DNA from: Archivesica marissinica
Lineage: Eukaryota > Mollusca > Bivalvia > Venerida > Vesicomyidae
DNA length: 64,000 nucleotides
Reading direction: 5' to 3'
NCBI GenBank assembly: GCA_014843695.1
Contig: CM026398.1
Coordinates: 42,203,531 to 42,267,530, forward strand
In this document: positions 11,954-23,433 of the stretch, piece after piece
Layout of the letters: the number at the start of each line of letters is the position of its first letter
Position numbering within the stretch: position 1 is the first letter of the stretch
Position numbers and translations under genes: made by a program
The notes under the pieces: generated by a model
What the model saw: the letters and a program-made list of their open reading frames with translations, nothing else
What the model was told of the DNA's origin: nothing
The model's database searches: none

Positions 11954-14900
11954 GTATTGATCAAAATAAAGACTAACGGTTCAGTTTAATGTCACTATAA
12001 AAACTACCATACACTGTATCAATTGACTTGTTTCCCTTTTTTCATCATAACACTGAAGAGCCTAAGAATATATATTTTCCATTTCGCGATCCGTTTATGT
12101 CAAACCACATACAGGGACCTACACATGTCATTCATGGGCAGGCTTAGCCTACTTAATCACTTTACCAGCATTACGCAATGTGTGTGAGATGCCTTTCTCA
12201 AGGACACTACATAAGTGCCATGACCGAGTATCAAACCTGGGACACCTCAATTCCAAATCTGACACTTTACCACTGTACCACACAGCACATTTAATTCACC
12301 TGTTCACAGAAGCCATTTGCAAGTTTTTCCAAATCTGTACAATGTGCTATATGTATTATTAGACTGTTTAACAATGAGTATACTTTAACAAATTAAGAAC
12401 TACAATGCCAGTACACCCTATTTGCCAATTGGTGAAGTAAAAAAATGTCAGATCACAAGCTTTATTGTGCATGCACATACAAAACACCTTGATCTTCTGA
12501 GAAATACCTTTAGTCCTATCATCAAACAAATGTTTCTGCCTGATAGCACCCTCCTTTGACCTTCAGAAAATCACAATACAAAGTTATCTGAACATTCAAT
12601 ACATTCTTTGATTTTATGAGTTTATTTTGCATAAATTCATTTCAACTTTCAATTAGTAATGATATGATTATGCCGCAGACCCCAATATGTGCCATCAATC
12701 ACCCACAGCATGCCCTACATATGTCCTAGCAATCACCCCCAACATCCCTCAATATGTGCCAGCAATCACACCCAGCATCCCCTCAATATGTGCCAGCTAT
12801 CACACCCAGCATCCCCTCAATATGTGCCAGCAATCACAACCAGCATCTCTATAAATATGTGCCAGCTATCACACCCAGCATCCCTAAATATGTGCCAGCA
12901 ATCATAACCAGCATCCCTAAATATGTGCCAGCAATCACACCCAGCATCCCCTCAATATGTGCCAGCAATCACATGCAGCATCCCCTCAATATGTGCCAGC
13001 TATCGCACCCAGCATCCCCTCAATTGTGCCAGCTATCACACCCAGCATCCCCTCAATATGTCCTAGCAATCACACCCGCATCCCTAAATATGTGCCAGCA
13101 ATCACAACCAGCATCCCCCAATATGTGCCAGCTATCACACCCAGCATCTCCTCAATATGTGCAACTATCACACCCAGCATCCCTAAATATGTGCCAGCTA
13201 TCACACCCAGCATCCCTAAATATGTGCCAGAAATCACACGCAGCATCCCCTCAATATGTGCCAGCTATCACACCCAGCATCCCCTCAATGTGTGCTAGCT
13301 ATCACACCCAGCATCCCCTCAATATGTGCCAGCTATCACACCCACATCCCCTCAATATGTGCCAGCTATCACACCCAGCATCCCTAAATATGTGCCAACA
13401 ATCACAACCAGCATCCCCTCAATATGTGCCAGCTATCACACCCAGCATCCCTAAATATGTGCCAGCAATCACACGCAGCATCCCCTCAATATGTGCCAGC
13501 AATCACACGCAGCATCCCCTCAATATGTGCCAGCTATCACACCCAGCATCCCTAAATATGTGCCAGCAATCACACCCAGCATCCCCTCAATATATGCTAG
13601 CTATCACACCCAGCATCCCTAAATATGATATGAACTGCCTACCGGTATGTAATTAATAATTCTGGCTGTATTTCAGGAAATGTTGCTTTTTCCGGAGTTA
13701 CCAAATAGTGATGATTATGATCACCTCAATGAATTGGTAGCACCTGTGGAAAAATTCTTTAATGAAGCAGGTATGGTTACAATATTTATGTTCAGCTTGA
13801 GAAACGACATTGTTGAACTTAAAAATGGAACTATATCATTTATATAGAGCCTAAAATATTATAAAACTTCTCTACCTGGCTGGGAAAAGATGCCCATGCC
13901 GAGATATTTTTTCATAAATCTGACAGAATGTTGCGGTTTTTTTCTGTGGACAGATCAACCATACAATAGGTGATTCTATTTGCATAGACAATGCATTTAT
14001 AAGCACTTAAGATATATCATTTAGCATAATGTAGTCAATCTAATGAGTGATCATGAAATAGATTGAAACCAAAACAATGCATTCTCAAGTAATTTACCTG
14101 AAATTACCTGAAATGAAAGTCAAATATATTTTTTAAGCTGAACAGAAATGAGGGGGAGGGGGGTGGGAGGCACCGAACTACCTGCCTCATTGACCTGGGT
14201 TGGAAAGAAACAGCAGATAATAAGTTTCAGAATAAAGATTTTATGCACCAAACTTGGTGTTACACTGGAAGTAATATTTACGTTAATATTTACATGTAGG
14301 TGACTCTCTCTGCAGAATAACTTTCTTTTCCAAAGGAATGTTGTAACCAAAGTAGGTACATAGAATGGTTTATTGACAAATGATATGACATATAGTTTAC
14401 TGGAACAGAAGTTGTTTTTTTTGTTGTTGTTTTTTTATTTGCTACCAATATTTATTCTTCTTTCTGTGCATGGAACATCATACCAATACGTAGTTCTTTT
14501 TTTTATAACGAAATAAGAAATAATACACACATGCATGGAACAGAAAGAGTTAGGTATGGTACATGTATTGTTTATATTTCAGTTGACTCTAAACAGATTG
14601 ATATTGATGGTGTAATTCCTGATGAAATACTGAAACAAATTGGTGAATTGGGATTGTTTGGCATGCAGATACCTCATCAATATGGTCAGTGTTCAAATCA
14701 TCAGTCACGCCGTATTCATTTGGGACACATTTGTTGTACACGCTCTGCAATGATCATCTTAGCCCCATTCTTAGTCTAGTTACCGCCCCTGACGATCGGA
14801 TCACAGAGCCTCACGTAACCACTATAAAAATTGACAAATACCGACTCTGAATTAGCCTAGCTCTTATGAACGACACAGTTATCAATGTCGATATATTTAG

Positions 14901-17900
14901 AATGTTTGCGCTGGATGTTATATAATGCTCCTGGGGCTGGGACAGAGTTGTGTGCATTTTTATGTAAGGGAAAAATTAATTTTTATATGGTAGTATAGGT
15001 CCTAGGCTTTAAAAAAAATTGGGTTCTCGCTCGAAAACCCTATAGATTTTTCCCAGCATGCCCCAAAAGTTGCTCACAGGGCGAGAAACGATACCGGTCA
15101 TATCTCGGCCATTTCTTGAGCGATTTTGACAATCTTTTTTTTAATAGAGGTTTTTTTGGGTGTGAAACACGTTTAAAACAATATAAAATCGATATGGACT
15201 CTCTATCAAGTGATTCCAATGTCAATCGAAAATACAGATTGACAAGGGTTTAGCCATGTCCCATTAATATGAAAACATTGGCAGTTTCTTACGGTGGTTG
15301 GTGCAACAAGTACTGGTTAACCGCTGGACACTTCCCAGGAAAGGTTTTTTAAGTAAGCTGCCCGTCAGCAATATAGCCCCAAATGGTGCTGATGCAGGCG
15401 TTTGTTTATTATAGTGTCACCCCTAATTAAAGGGGCAGTCATTTCTGACTTATGAGAAACCTCTAATTTTTAATTCCCGAATCCTATGCTTGCTATAAGT
15501 TCTTTGTTTCACTACATGGGATCTACTGCAGCCTAGTTTAGCATATTGCATTGAAGTCAAATTTACAATAGAAATCAAATCTCTTCCTTCTACTCTCTTC
15601 TATCTAGACCAACCCACTATATATCCACAAAGGTTCATCAAAATCCATCAACAAAGTGCTATTCTCAAGTTGCAATTATAAACCTGTAACATAGTAGGAT
15701 AGGTTTTGCCCCATGTTGACTGTTGAGTACATCATTCTGGTAGGAAAATTAACCCGTAACCCGCCAATCACGACTACGGTTGTTTTGCAAACAGTATAGA
15801 GCCAGATCAGACGACACAGATCAGGCTCTATGCTGTTTGCTTTTCAGATAGTTGAGCTAAAATACATGTCTAAATAGGAAACAAAAATAAATCCTGATCA
15901 GATTCCATATTACACCGTGGCTGATCTTTGTTATTTGCACATTCCTTCCAATTTATTCGGCAGTTTACGGGTTAATATGAACTTGTTACCAAGTCCCTAT
16001 AATTAAATATCGGTCTGAAATTATGCCAAACAAACTATAATATTATTGTGTCCAAAGTTGTCAGTGAAATGCCTTACGAATGCACAAATGTCATAATCTT
16101 GATAGTGCTATTTTTTTAAATTTATTTTAGCTCGATTATGAAACAAGTTCTTACACCTTATATATTAATCACTCTCTAGACCTCATTCCTGATGGAATCC
16201 ATTGCCACGAGGAAGAGAGAAGAGGCAACATGGAATTTAAATGCCTTGCCTAAGGGCACAATCGTAACGGCTCCAGTGGGGCTTGAACTCCGGACCTTTC
16301 GCACCTGAAGCGAACGCGCATCCACTACGCTATCACAACTTCCACAAGTGCTCTGTATAATGATTATCTATGATTGTGAACAGGTGGCCTGGACCTGGAT
16401 GCTACACAGTTTGCTCGGCTGGCTGAAGTGACGGCACTGGATGCCGCTGTAGCTGTTACATTGGCCGGACATGGCTCAATAGGTCTCAAGGTCAGTCTAA
16501 CACTAACGTTTTAAGGGCAAATATTCTTCAATTTTGGTATCGCCAAAGCTGAGGTCTGTTTGGGAAGTTGTCATGTGACATTTCAGGGTTCCCGCTGTCG
16601 GTCGCCAATGGTGAAAATATTGGTGAAACTTTTTTCTTTCTTTTTTTTTGGGCACATGTTTTGTCAAATACATGGCTTCAAATATTTATTTGTGAACTAT
16701 ATGGCTCTTAGTTGGCTCCAAGTTTTTTTTTTTTTAATTGGCGCCAGTGTTTTTCAATTGGCGACAGAAGTGGCGCAAACAAACATTCAGACAGAGGGAA
16801 CCCTGACATTTACGCTACCAGTGTGATTTCAAAGGGCCTTGTTGTCAGAATTTCATGACTAAATGAAAATGAGTGCTTTTGGCATTGAATGTTATGGGGC
16901 TGGCTGTAAACTGTATTATAGTGTTCAGCAATCTGGTGCAATGGAACAGTTGTCAGATTAGTTATTGCTCGGCGACATCGTTTTGGCAATGCAGGTTGAG
17001 AACACACTATATACCTATATATTATATACCTATCAATTAGTTATATAGACATAAGACTGTGTTTTGTTAGTGCTTGTATAGTTTGTACCTATCAATTAAT
17101 TATATAGACATAAGACTGTGTTTTGTTAGTGCTTGAATAGTTTTACCTATCAATTAATTATATAGACATAAGACTGTGTTTTGTTAGTGCTTGTATAGTT
17201 TGTACCTATCAATTAATTATATAGACATAAGACTGTGTTTCGTTAGTGCTTGTATAGTTTGTACCAATCAATTAATTATATAGACATAAGACTGTGTTTT
17301 GTTAGTGCTTGTATAGTTTGTACCTATCAATTAATTATATAGACATAAGACTGTGTTTCATTAGTGCTTGTATAGTTTGTACCTATCAATTAATTATATA
17401 GACATAAGACTGTGTTTCGTTAGTGCTTGTATAGTGTGTACCTATCAATTAATTATATAGACATAAGACTGTGTTTCGTTAGTGCTTGTATAGTTTGTAC
17501 CTATCAATTAATTATATAGACATACGGCTGTGTTTCGTTAGTGCTTGTATAGTTTGTACCTATCAATTAATTATATAGACATAAGACTGTGTTTCGTTAG
17601 TGCTTGTATAGTTTGTACCTATCAATTAATTATATAGACATATAACTGTGTTTCGTTAGTGCTTGTATAGTTTGTACCTATCAATTAATTATATAGACAT
17701 AAGACTGTGTTTCGTTAGTGCTTGTATAGTTTATACCTATCAATTAATTATATAGACATAATACTGTGTTTTGTTAGTTGTTGTATAGTTTGTACATATC
17801 AATTAATTATATAGACATAAGACTGTGTTTCGTTAGTGGTTGTATAGTTTGTACCTATCAATTAATTATATAGACATAAGACTGTGTTTCGTTAGATGTT

Positions 17901-20900
17901 GTATAGTTTGTACATATCAATTAATTATATAGACATAAGACTGTGTTTCGTTAGTACTTGTATAGTTTGTACCTATCAATTAATTATATAGACATAAGAC
18001 TGTGTTTTGTTAGTTGTTGTATAGTTTGTGCCTATCAATTAATTATATAGACATAAGACTGTGTTTCGTTAGTGCTTGTATAGTTTGTACCTATCAATTA
18101 ATTATATAGACATAATACTATGTTTCATTAGTGCTTGTATAGTTTGTACCTATCAATTAATTATATAGACATAAGACTGTTTTGTTAGATGTTGTATAGT
18201 TTGTACCTATCAATTAATTATATAGACATAAGACTGTGTTTCATTAGTGCTTGTATAGTTTGTACCTATCAATTAATTATATAGACATAAGACTGTGTTT
18301 CGTTAGTGCTTGTATAGTTTGTACCAATCAATTAATTATATAGACATAAGACTGTGTTTCATTAGTGCTTGTATAGTTTGTACCAATCAATTAATTATGT
18401 AGACATAAGACTGTGTTTCGTTAGTGCTTGTATAGTTTGTACCTATCAATTAATTATATAGACATAAGACTGTGTTTTGTTAGTGCTTGTATAGTTTGTA
18501 CCAATCAATTAATTATGTAGACATAAGACTGTGTTTTGTTAGTGCTTGTATAGTTTGTACCAATTAATTATGTAGACATAAGACTGTGTTTCGTTAGTGC
18601 TTGTATAGTTTGTACCAATCAATTAATTATGTAGACATAAGACTGTGTTTTGTTAGTGCTTGTATAGTTTGTACCTATCAATTAATTATATAGACGTAAG
18701 ACTGTTTCGTTAGTGTTTGTATAGTTTGTACCTATCAATTAATTATATAGACATAAGACTGTGTTTCATTAGTGCTTGTATAGTTTGTACCAATCAATTA
18801 ATTATGTAGACATAAGACTGTGTTTCGTTAGTGCTTGTATAGTTTGTACCTATCAATTAATTATATAGACATAAGACTGTGTTTTGTTAGTGCTTGTATA
18901 GTTTGTACCAATCAATTAATTATGTAGACATAAGACTGTGTTTTGTTAGTGCTTGTATAGTTTGTACCTATCAATTAATTATATAGACGTAAGACTGTTT
19001 CGTTAGTGTTTGTATAGTTTGTACCTATCAATTAATTATATAGACATAAGACTGTGTTTCGTTAGTGTTGTATAGTTTGTACCTATCAATTAATTATATA
19101 GACATAAGACTGTTTTGTTAGTGTTGTATAGTTTGTACCTATCAATTAATTATATAGACATAAGACTGTGTTTCATTAGTGCTTGTATAGTTTGTACCTA
19201 TCAATTAATTATATAGACATAAGACTGTGTTTTGTTAGTGCTTGTATAGTTTGTACCTATCAATTAATTATATAGACATAAGACTGTGTTTCATTAGTGC
19301 TTGTATAGTTTGTACCTATCAATTAATTATATAGACATAAGACTGTGTTTCGTTAGTGCTTGTATAGTTTGTACCTATCAATTAATTATATAGACATAAG
19401 ACTGTGTTTCGTTAGTGCTTGTATAGTTTGTACCTATCAATTAATTATATAGACATAAGACTGTGTTTCGTTAGTGCTTGTATAGTTTGTACCTATCAAT
19501 TAATTATATAGACATAAGACTGTGTTTCGTTAGTGCTTGTATAGTTTGTACCTATCAATTAATTATATAGACATAATACTGTGTTTTGTTAGTGCTTGTA
19601 TAGTTTGTACCTATCAATTAATTATATAGACATAAGACTGTGTTTCGTTAGTGCTTGTATAGTTTGTACCTATCAATTAATTATATAGACATAAGACTGT
19701 GTTTCGTTAGTGTTGTATAGTTTGTACCTATCAATTAATTATATAGACATAAGACTGTGTTTCGTTAGTGCTTGTATAGTTTGTACCTATCAATTAATTA
19801 TATAGACATAAGACTGTGTTTTGTTAGTGCTTGTATAGTTTGTACCTATCAATTAATTATATAGACATAAGACTGTGTTTCGTTAGTGCTTGTATAGTTT
19901 GTACCTATCAATTAATTATATAGACATAAGACTGTGTTTCGTTAGTGCTTGTATAGTTTGTACCTATCAATTAATTATATAGACATAAGACTGTGTTTCG
20001 TTAGTGCTTGTATAGTTTGTACCTATCAATTAATTATATAGACATATAACTGTGTTTCGTTAGTGCTTGTATAGTTTGTACCTATCAATTAATTATATAG
20101 ACATAAGACTGTGTTTCGTTAGTGCTTGTATAGTTTATACCTATCAATTAATTATATAGACATAATACTGTGTTTTGTTAGTTGTTGTATAGTTTGTACA
20201 TATCAATTAATTATATAGACATAAGACTGTGTTTCGTTAGTGGTTGTATAGTTTGTACCTATCAATTAATTATATAGACATAAGACTGTGTTTCGTTAGA
20301 TGTTGTATAGTTTGTACATATCAATTAATTATATAGACATAAGACTGTGTTTCGTTAGTACTTGTATAGTTTGTACCTATCAATTAATTATATAGACATA
20401 AGACTGTGTTTTGTTAGTTGTTGTATAGTTTGTGCCTATCAATTAATTATATAGACATAAGACTGTGTTTCGTTAGTGCTTGTATAGTTTGTACCTATCA
20501 ATTAATTATATAGACATAATACTATGTTTCATTAGTGCTTGTATAGTTTGTACCTATCAATTAATTATATAGACATAAGACTGTTTTGTTAGATGTTGTA
20601 TAGTTTGTACCTATCAATTAATTATATAGACATAAGACTGTGTTTCATTAGTGCTTGTATAGTTTGTACCTATCAATTAATTATATAGACATAAGACTGT
20701 GTTTCGTTAGTGCTTGTATAGTTTGTACCAATCAATTAATTATATAGACATAAGACTGTGTTTCATTAGTGCTTGTATAGTTTGTACCAATCAATTAATT
20801 ATGTAGACATAAGACTGTGTTTCGTTAGTGCTTGTATAGTTTGTACCTATCAATTAATTATATAGACATAAGACTGTGTTTCGTTAGTGCTTGTATAGTT

Positions 20901-23433
20901 TGTACCAATCAATTAATTATATAGACATAAGACTGTGTTTCATTAGTGCTTGTATAGTTTGTACCAATCAATTAATTATGTAGACATAAGACTGTGTTTC
21001 GTTAGTGCTTGTATAGTTTGTACCTATCAATTAATTATATAGACATAAGACTGTGTTTCGTTAGTGCTTGTATAGTTTGTACCAATCAATTAATTATGTA
21101 GACATAAGACTGTGTTTCATTAGTGCTTGTATAGTTTGTACCAATCAATTAATTATGTAGACATAAGACTGTGTTTCGTTAGTGCTTGTATAGTTTGTAC
21201 CTATCAATTAATTATATAGACATAAGACTGTGTTTTGTTAGTGCTTGTATAGTTTGTACCAATCAATTAATTATGTAGACATAAGACTGTGTTTTGTTAG
21301 TGCTTGTATAGTTTGTACCAATTAATTATGTAGACATAAGACTGTGTTTCGTTAGTGCTTGTATAGTTTGTACCAATCAATTAATTATGTAGACATAAGA
21401 CTGTGTTTTGTTAGTGCTTGTATAGTTTGTACCTATCAATTAATTATATAGACGTAAGACTGTTTCGTTAGTGTTTGTATAGTTTGTACCTATCAATTAA
21501 TTATATAGACATAAGACTGTGTTTCGTTAGATGTTGTATAGTTTGTACATATCAATTAATTATATAGACATAAGACTGTGTTTCGTTAGTACTTGTATAG
21601 TTTGTACCTATCAATTAATTATATAGACATAAGACTGTGTTTTGTTAGTTGTTGTATAGTTTGTGCCTATCAATTAATTATATAGACATAAGACTGTGTT
21701 TCGTTAGTGCTTGTATAGTTTGTACCTATCAATTAATTATATAGACATAATACTATGTTTCATTAGTGCTTGTATAGTTTGTACCTATCAATTAATTATA
21801 TAGACATAAGACTGTTTTGTTAGATGTTGTATAGTTTGTACCTATCAATTAATTATATAGACATAAGACTGTGTTTCATTAGTGCTTGTATAGTTTGTAC
21901 CTATCAATTAATTATATAGACATAAGACTGTGTTTCGTTAGTGCTTGTATAGTTTGTACCTATCAATTAATTATATAGACATATAACTGTGTTTCGTTAG
22001 TGCTTGTATAGTTTGTACCTATCAATTAATTATATAGACATAAGACTGTGTTTCGTTAGTGCTTGTATAGTTTATACCTATCAATTAATTATATAGACAT
22101 AATACTGTGTTTTGTTAGTTGTTGTATAGTTTGTACATATCAATTAATTATATAGACATAAGACTGTGTTTCGTTAGTGGTTGTATAGTTTGTACCTATC
22201 AATTAATTATATAGACATAAGACTGTGTTTCGTTAGATGTTGTATAGTTTGTACATATCAATTAATTATATAGACATAAGACTGTGTTTCGTTAGTACTT
22301 GTATAGTTTGTACCTATCAATTAATTATATAGACATAAGACTGTGTTTTGTTAGTTGTTGTATAGTTTGTGCCTATCAATTAATTATATAGACATAAGAC
22401 TGTGTTTCGTTAGTGCTTGTATAGTTTGTACCTATCAATTAATTATATAGACATAATACTATGTTTCATTAGTGCTTGTATAGTTTGTACCTATCAATTA
22501 ATTATATAGACATAAGACTGTGTTTTGTTAGTGCTTGTATAGTTTGTACCAATCAATTAATTATGTAGACATAAGACTGTGTTTTGTTAGTGCTTGTATA
22601 GTTTGTACCTATCAATTAATTATATAGACGTAAGACTGTTTCGTTAGTGTTTGTATAGTTTGTACCTATCAATTAATTATATAGACATAAGACTGTGTTT
22701 CATTAGTGCTTGTATAGTTTGTACCAATCAATTAATTATGTAGACATAAGACTGTGTTTCGTTAGTGCTTGTATAGTTTGTACCTATCAATTAATTATAT
22801 AGACATAAGACTGTGTTTTGTTAGTGCTTGTATAGTTTGTACCAATCAATTAATTATGTAGACATAAGACTGTGTTTTGTTAGTGCTTGTATAGTTTGTA
22901 CCTATCAATTAATTATATAGACATAAGACTGTGTTTCGTTAGTGCTTGTATAGTTTGTACCAATCAATTAATTATATAGACATAAGACTGTGTTTCAAAC
23001 CTGCATATGATGATTTAGTGAAATAATTTCAATTTAATTTGAAAACTAATAATGTTGTCAAGATGCAATATCTGTGTGATCGATATTTTGAACAAAGCAC
23101 GTATGATCGTTGCAATGTAATAACAGATATTATGAGGTATTTGATCAGAACAATTCAATTGTGAGCCACAATGCAAACCATAGTGCACAGAACATTTGAC
23201 CGCAGATTGCATTATTTTCCAAGAAATTTACTGGTACAAGGCATTCTTCTAAGATAATTCTTGTATACTGGTAGTTTATTTATCACATATTAGAACTGAT
23301 TCATAGAATAACATAATGTGATTCTCTTTTAGGGAATCTTGCTAGCCGGAACAAATGCACAGAAAGAAAAGTATCTTCCTAAGTTAGCTACAGGAGAGAA
23401 TATAGCAGCCTTCTGTCTCACCGAGCCTACAAG
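11705..23433 (+). CDS. ACAD9: ACAD9-like acyl-CoA dehydrogenase, N-terminal five exons (partial gene)
   Basis: Five exons with GT-AG borders and compatible phases join into one 217-codon frame: 11705-11953, 13677-13770, 14583-14684, 16384-16490 and 23333-23433. In order, the product shows a basic mitochondrial-type presequence, the KELFLG start of the mature ACAD9/VLCAD fold, [25 protein letters not shown], a [12 protein letters not shown] helix region and [18 protein letters not shown]. The VDS-x-x-ID block and KELFLG fit ACAD9 better than ACADVL. The family enzyme is a mitochondrial FAD-dependent acyl-CoA dehydrogenase, and ACAD9 also acts in the MCIA complex that assembles respiratory complex I. 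Family members run to about 620 residues, so the flavin-binding rest, the catalytic base and the C-terminal domain are missing. They should follow exon 5, but no match is visible before 64,000. Introns 1, 4 and 5 each contain a different satellite. It could be a broken gene or a gene split by misassembly. Confidence 0.9.
12091..12283 (-). mobile_element. tRNA-derived SINE, family B, copy 1
   Basis: It shares TCATGGGCAGGCTTAGCC, GCAATGTGTGTGAG and the tRNA-like end with the copies at 57,641 and 58,621. In the minus direction the head reads as a tRNA-like A box and a GGTTTGATACTC B box. This copy is more diverged than the one at 58,621. Confidence 0.75.
12672..13627. repeat. 35/32-bp satellite in intron 1
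   Basis: About 27 tandem units of a GTGCCAGC(A/T)ATCACA-CCCAGCATCCC-CTCAATAT pattern. Two length classes alternate: a 35-bp form with CCCCTCAATAT and a 32-bp form with CCCTAAATAT. A 300-codon + strand open frame across it is repeat read-through. Confidence 0.95.
13677..13770 (+). CDS. ACAD9: ACAD9-like exon 2
   Basis: Acceptor TATTTCAG|GAAATG and donor GCAG|GTATGG enclose 94 bases (phase 0 in, phase 1 out). The peptide begins [10 protein letters not shown] and contains [12 protein letters not shown], which aligns with the ACAD9 helix FLGPVEKFFTEE. It encodes the first helices of the N-terminal acyl-CoA dehydrogenase domain. Confidence 0.88.
13771..14582 (+). other. ACAD9-like intron 2
   Basis: 812 bases of AT-rich unique sequence, with a purine-rich G-run near 14,150-14,170 and T-runs before the acceptor TTATATTTCAG. 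I see no repeat family or gene in it. Confidence 0.75.
14583..14684 (+). CDS. ACAD9: ACAD9-like exon 3
   Basis: 102 bases, phase 1 in and phase 1 out, donor TATG|GTCAGT. The translated block [15 protein letters not shown] followed by [13 protein letters not shown] is the strongest ACAD9 signature in the window. The open frame runs on past the donor into intron 3 but loses similarity there. Confidence 0.92.
15749..15975. mobile_element. piggyBac-like MITE with TTAA ends and an internal hairpin
   Basis: A TTAA at 15,749 and another at 15,972 flank inverted ends CCCGTAA...TTACGGG. Moving inwards the ends stay similar (CCCGTAACCCGCC against the reverse complement CCCGTAAACTGCC). TTAA target sites and CCC-starting termini are typical of piggyBac-type elements. 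At 15,787-15,840 lies a 17-bp inverted repeat (GCAAACAGTATAGAGCC, one mismatch) around a 20-base loop. There is no coding capacity, so it is non-autonomous. Confidence 0.75.
16121..16345 (-). mobile_element. tRNA-derived SINE, family A, copy 2
   Basis: Reverse complement of the family A consensus: head at 16,345 (GGAAGTTGTGATAGCG), B-box-like GAGTTCAAGCCCC, and the AT-rich tail at the low-coordinate end. It lies in intron 3 just upstream of exon 4. Confidence 0.88.
16384..16490 (+). CDS. ACAD9: ACAD9-like exon 4
   Basis: 107 bases, phase 1 in and phase 0 out, acceptor GTGAACAG|GTGGCC and donor CAAG|GTCAGT. The junction codon restores Y-G-G-L, as in the family. The peptide ends with [14 protein letters not shown], which matches the ACAD9/VLCAD segment ending H-Q-(A/S)-IG-(L/F)-KG that contacts acyl-CoA and FAD in family structures. 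The second residue of the His-Gln pair is Gly here. Confidence 0.92.
16584..16805. mobile_element. hAT-like MITE
   Basis: Perfect 10-bp terminal inverted repeats CAGGGTTCCC / GGGAACCCTG bound a 222-bp AT-rich element. ACATTT stands directly on both sides (16,578-16,583 and 16,806-16,811), a possible target-site duplication, although classical hAT duplications are 8 bp. A related, diverged copy lies at about 57,180-57,470 in the opposite orientation. Confidence 0.7.
17029..22997. repeat. 59-bp satellite in intron 4, about 101 units
   Basis: The unit contains CCTATCAATTAATTATATAG, ACATAAGACTGTGTTTCG and TTAGTGCTTGTATAGTTTGT. Divergence is very low, with diagnostic variants (ATATAACTG, TTTATACC, AATACTATG, GTTAGATGTTG). 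The same ordered series of variants starts near 17,640, 20,044 and 21,980, so multi-unit blocks have been duplicated as higher-order repeats. Confidence 0.97.
22998..23332. other. Unique intronic DNA before exon 5
   Basis: AT-rich unique sequence between the 59-bp satellite and the exon 5 acceptor. The small minus-strand open frame of 65 codons shows no recognisable family. Confidence 0.6.
23333..23433 (+). CDS. ACAD9: ACAD9-like exon 5 (last exon seen)
   Basis: 101 bases, acceptor TCTTTTAG|GGAATC, phase 0 in and phase 2 out. It encodes [18 protein letters not shown] followed by [15 protein letters not shown]. The FCLTEPxSGSD motif of the family binds FAD and substrate; here the exon stops after T plus AG, which needs a next exon starting with a base that completes Ser and then GSD. 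The donor is ACAAG|GTATAG. Immediately beyond it the last 23 exonic bases plus 13 intronic bases are repeated in tandem (next feature), with the frame preserved. Confidence 0.92.

Larger units (their letters stand above)
11954..13676 (+). other. ACAD9-like intron 1
   Basis: The donor is GTATTG and the acceptor TGTATTTCAG. It contains a family B SINE (12,091-12,283), about 390 bases of AT-rich unique DNA (12,284-12,671) and the 35-bp satellite (12,672-13,627). No other gene is seen. Confidence 0.8.
14685..16383 (+). other. ACAD9-like intron 3
   Basis: Donor GTCAGT, acceptor ATTGTGAACAG. It contains about 1.06 kb of unique AT-rich DNA (14,685-15,748), a TTAA-flanked MITE (15,749-15,975) and a minus-oriented family A SINE (16,121-16,345) ending only 38 bases before exon 4. 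Confidence 0.8.
16491..23332 (+). other. ACAD9-like intron 4
   Basis: 6.84 kb with donor GTCAGT and acceptor TTCTCTTTTAG. It holds a hAT-like MITE (16,584-16,805), a short unique stretch (16,812-17,028), the 59-bp satellite (17,029-22,997) and 335 bases of unique AT-rich DNA before exon 5. Confidence 0.8.

Noticed and set aside
12689..13656. 300-codon + strand frame rich in [16 protein letters not shown]
   Set aside because: It is read-through of the 35-bp intronic satellite. It starts and ends with the array.
23333..23433. Assignment of the + gene to ACADVL (VLCAD) instead of ACAD9
   Set aside because: KELFLG, VDSKQID-DG and QYGGL match ACAD9 more closely. The [18 protein letters not shown] segment also fits VLCAD, so the C-terminal exons would settle it.
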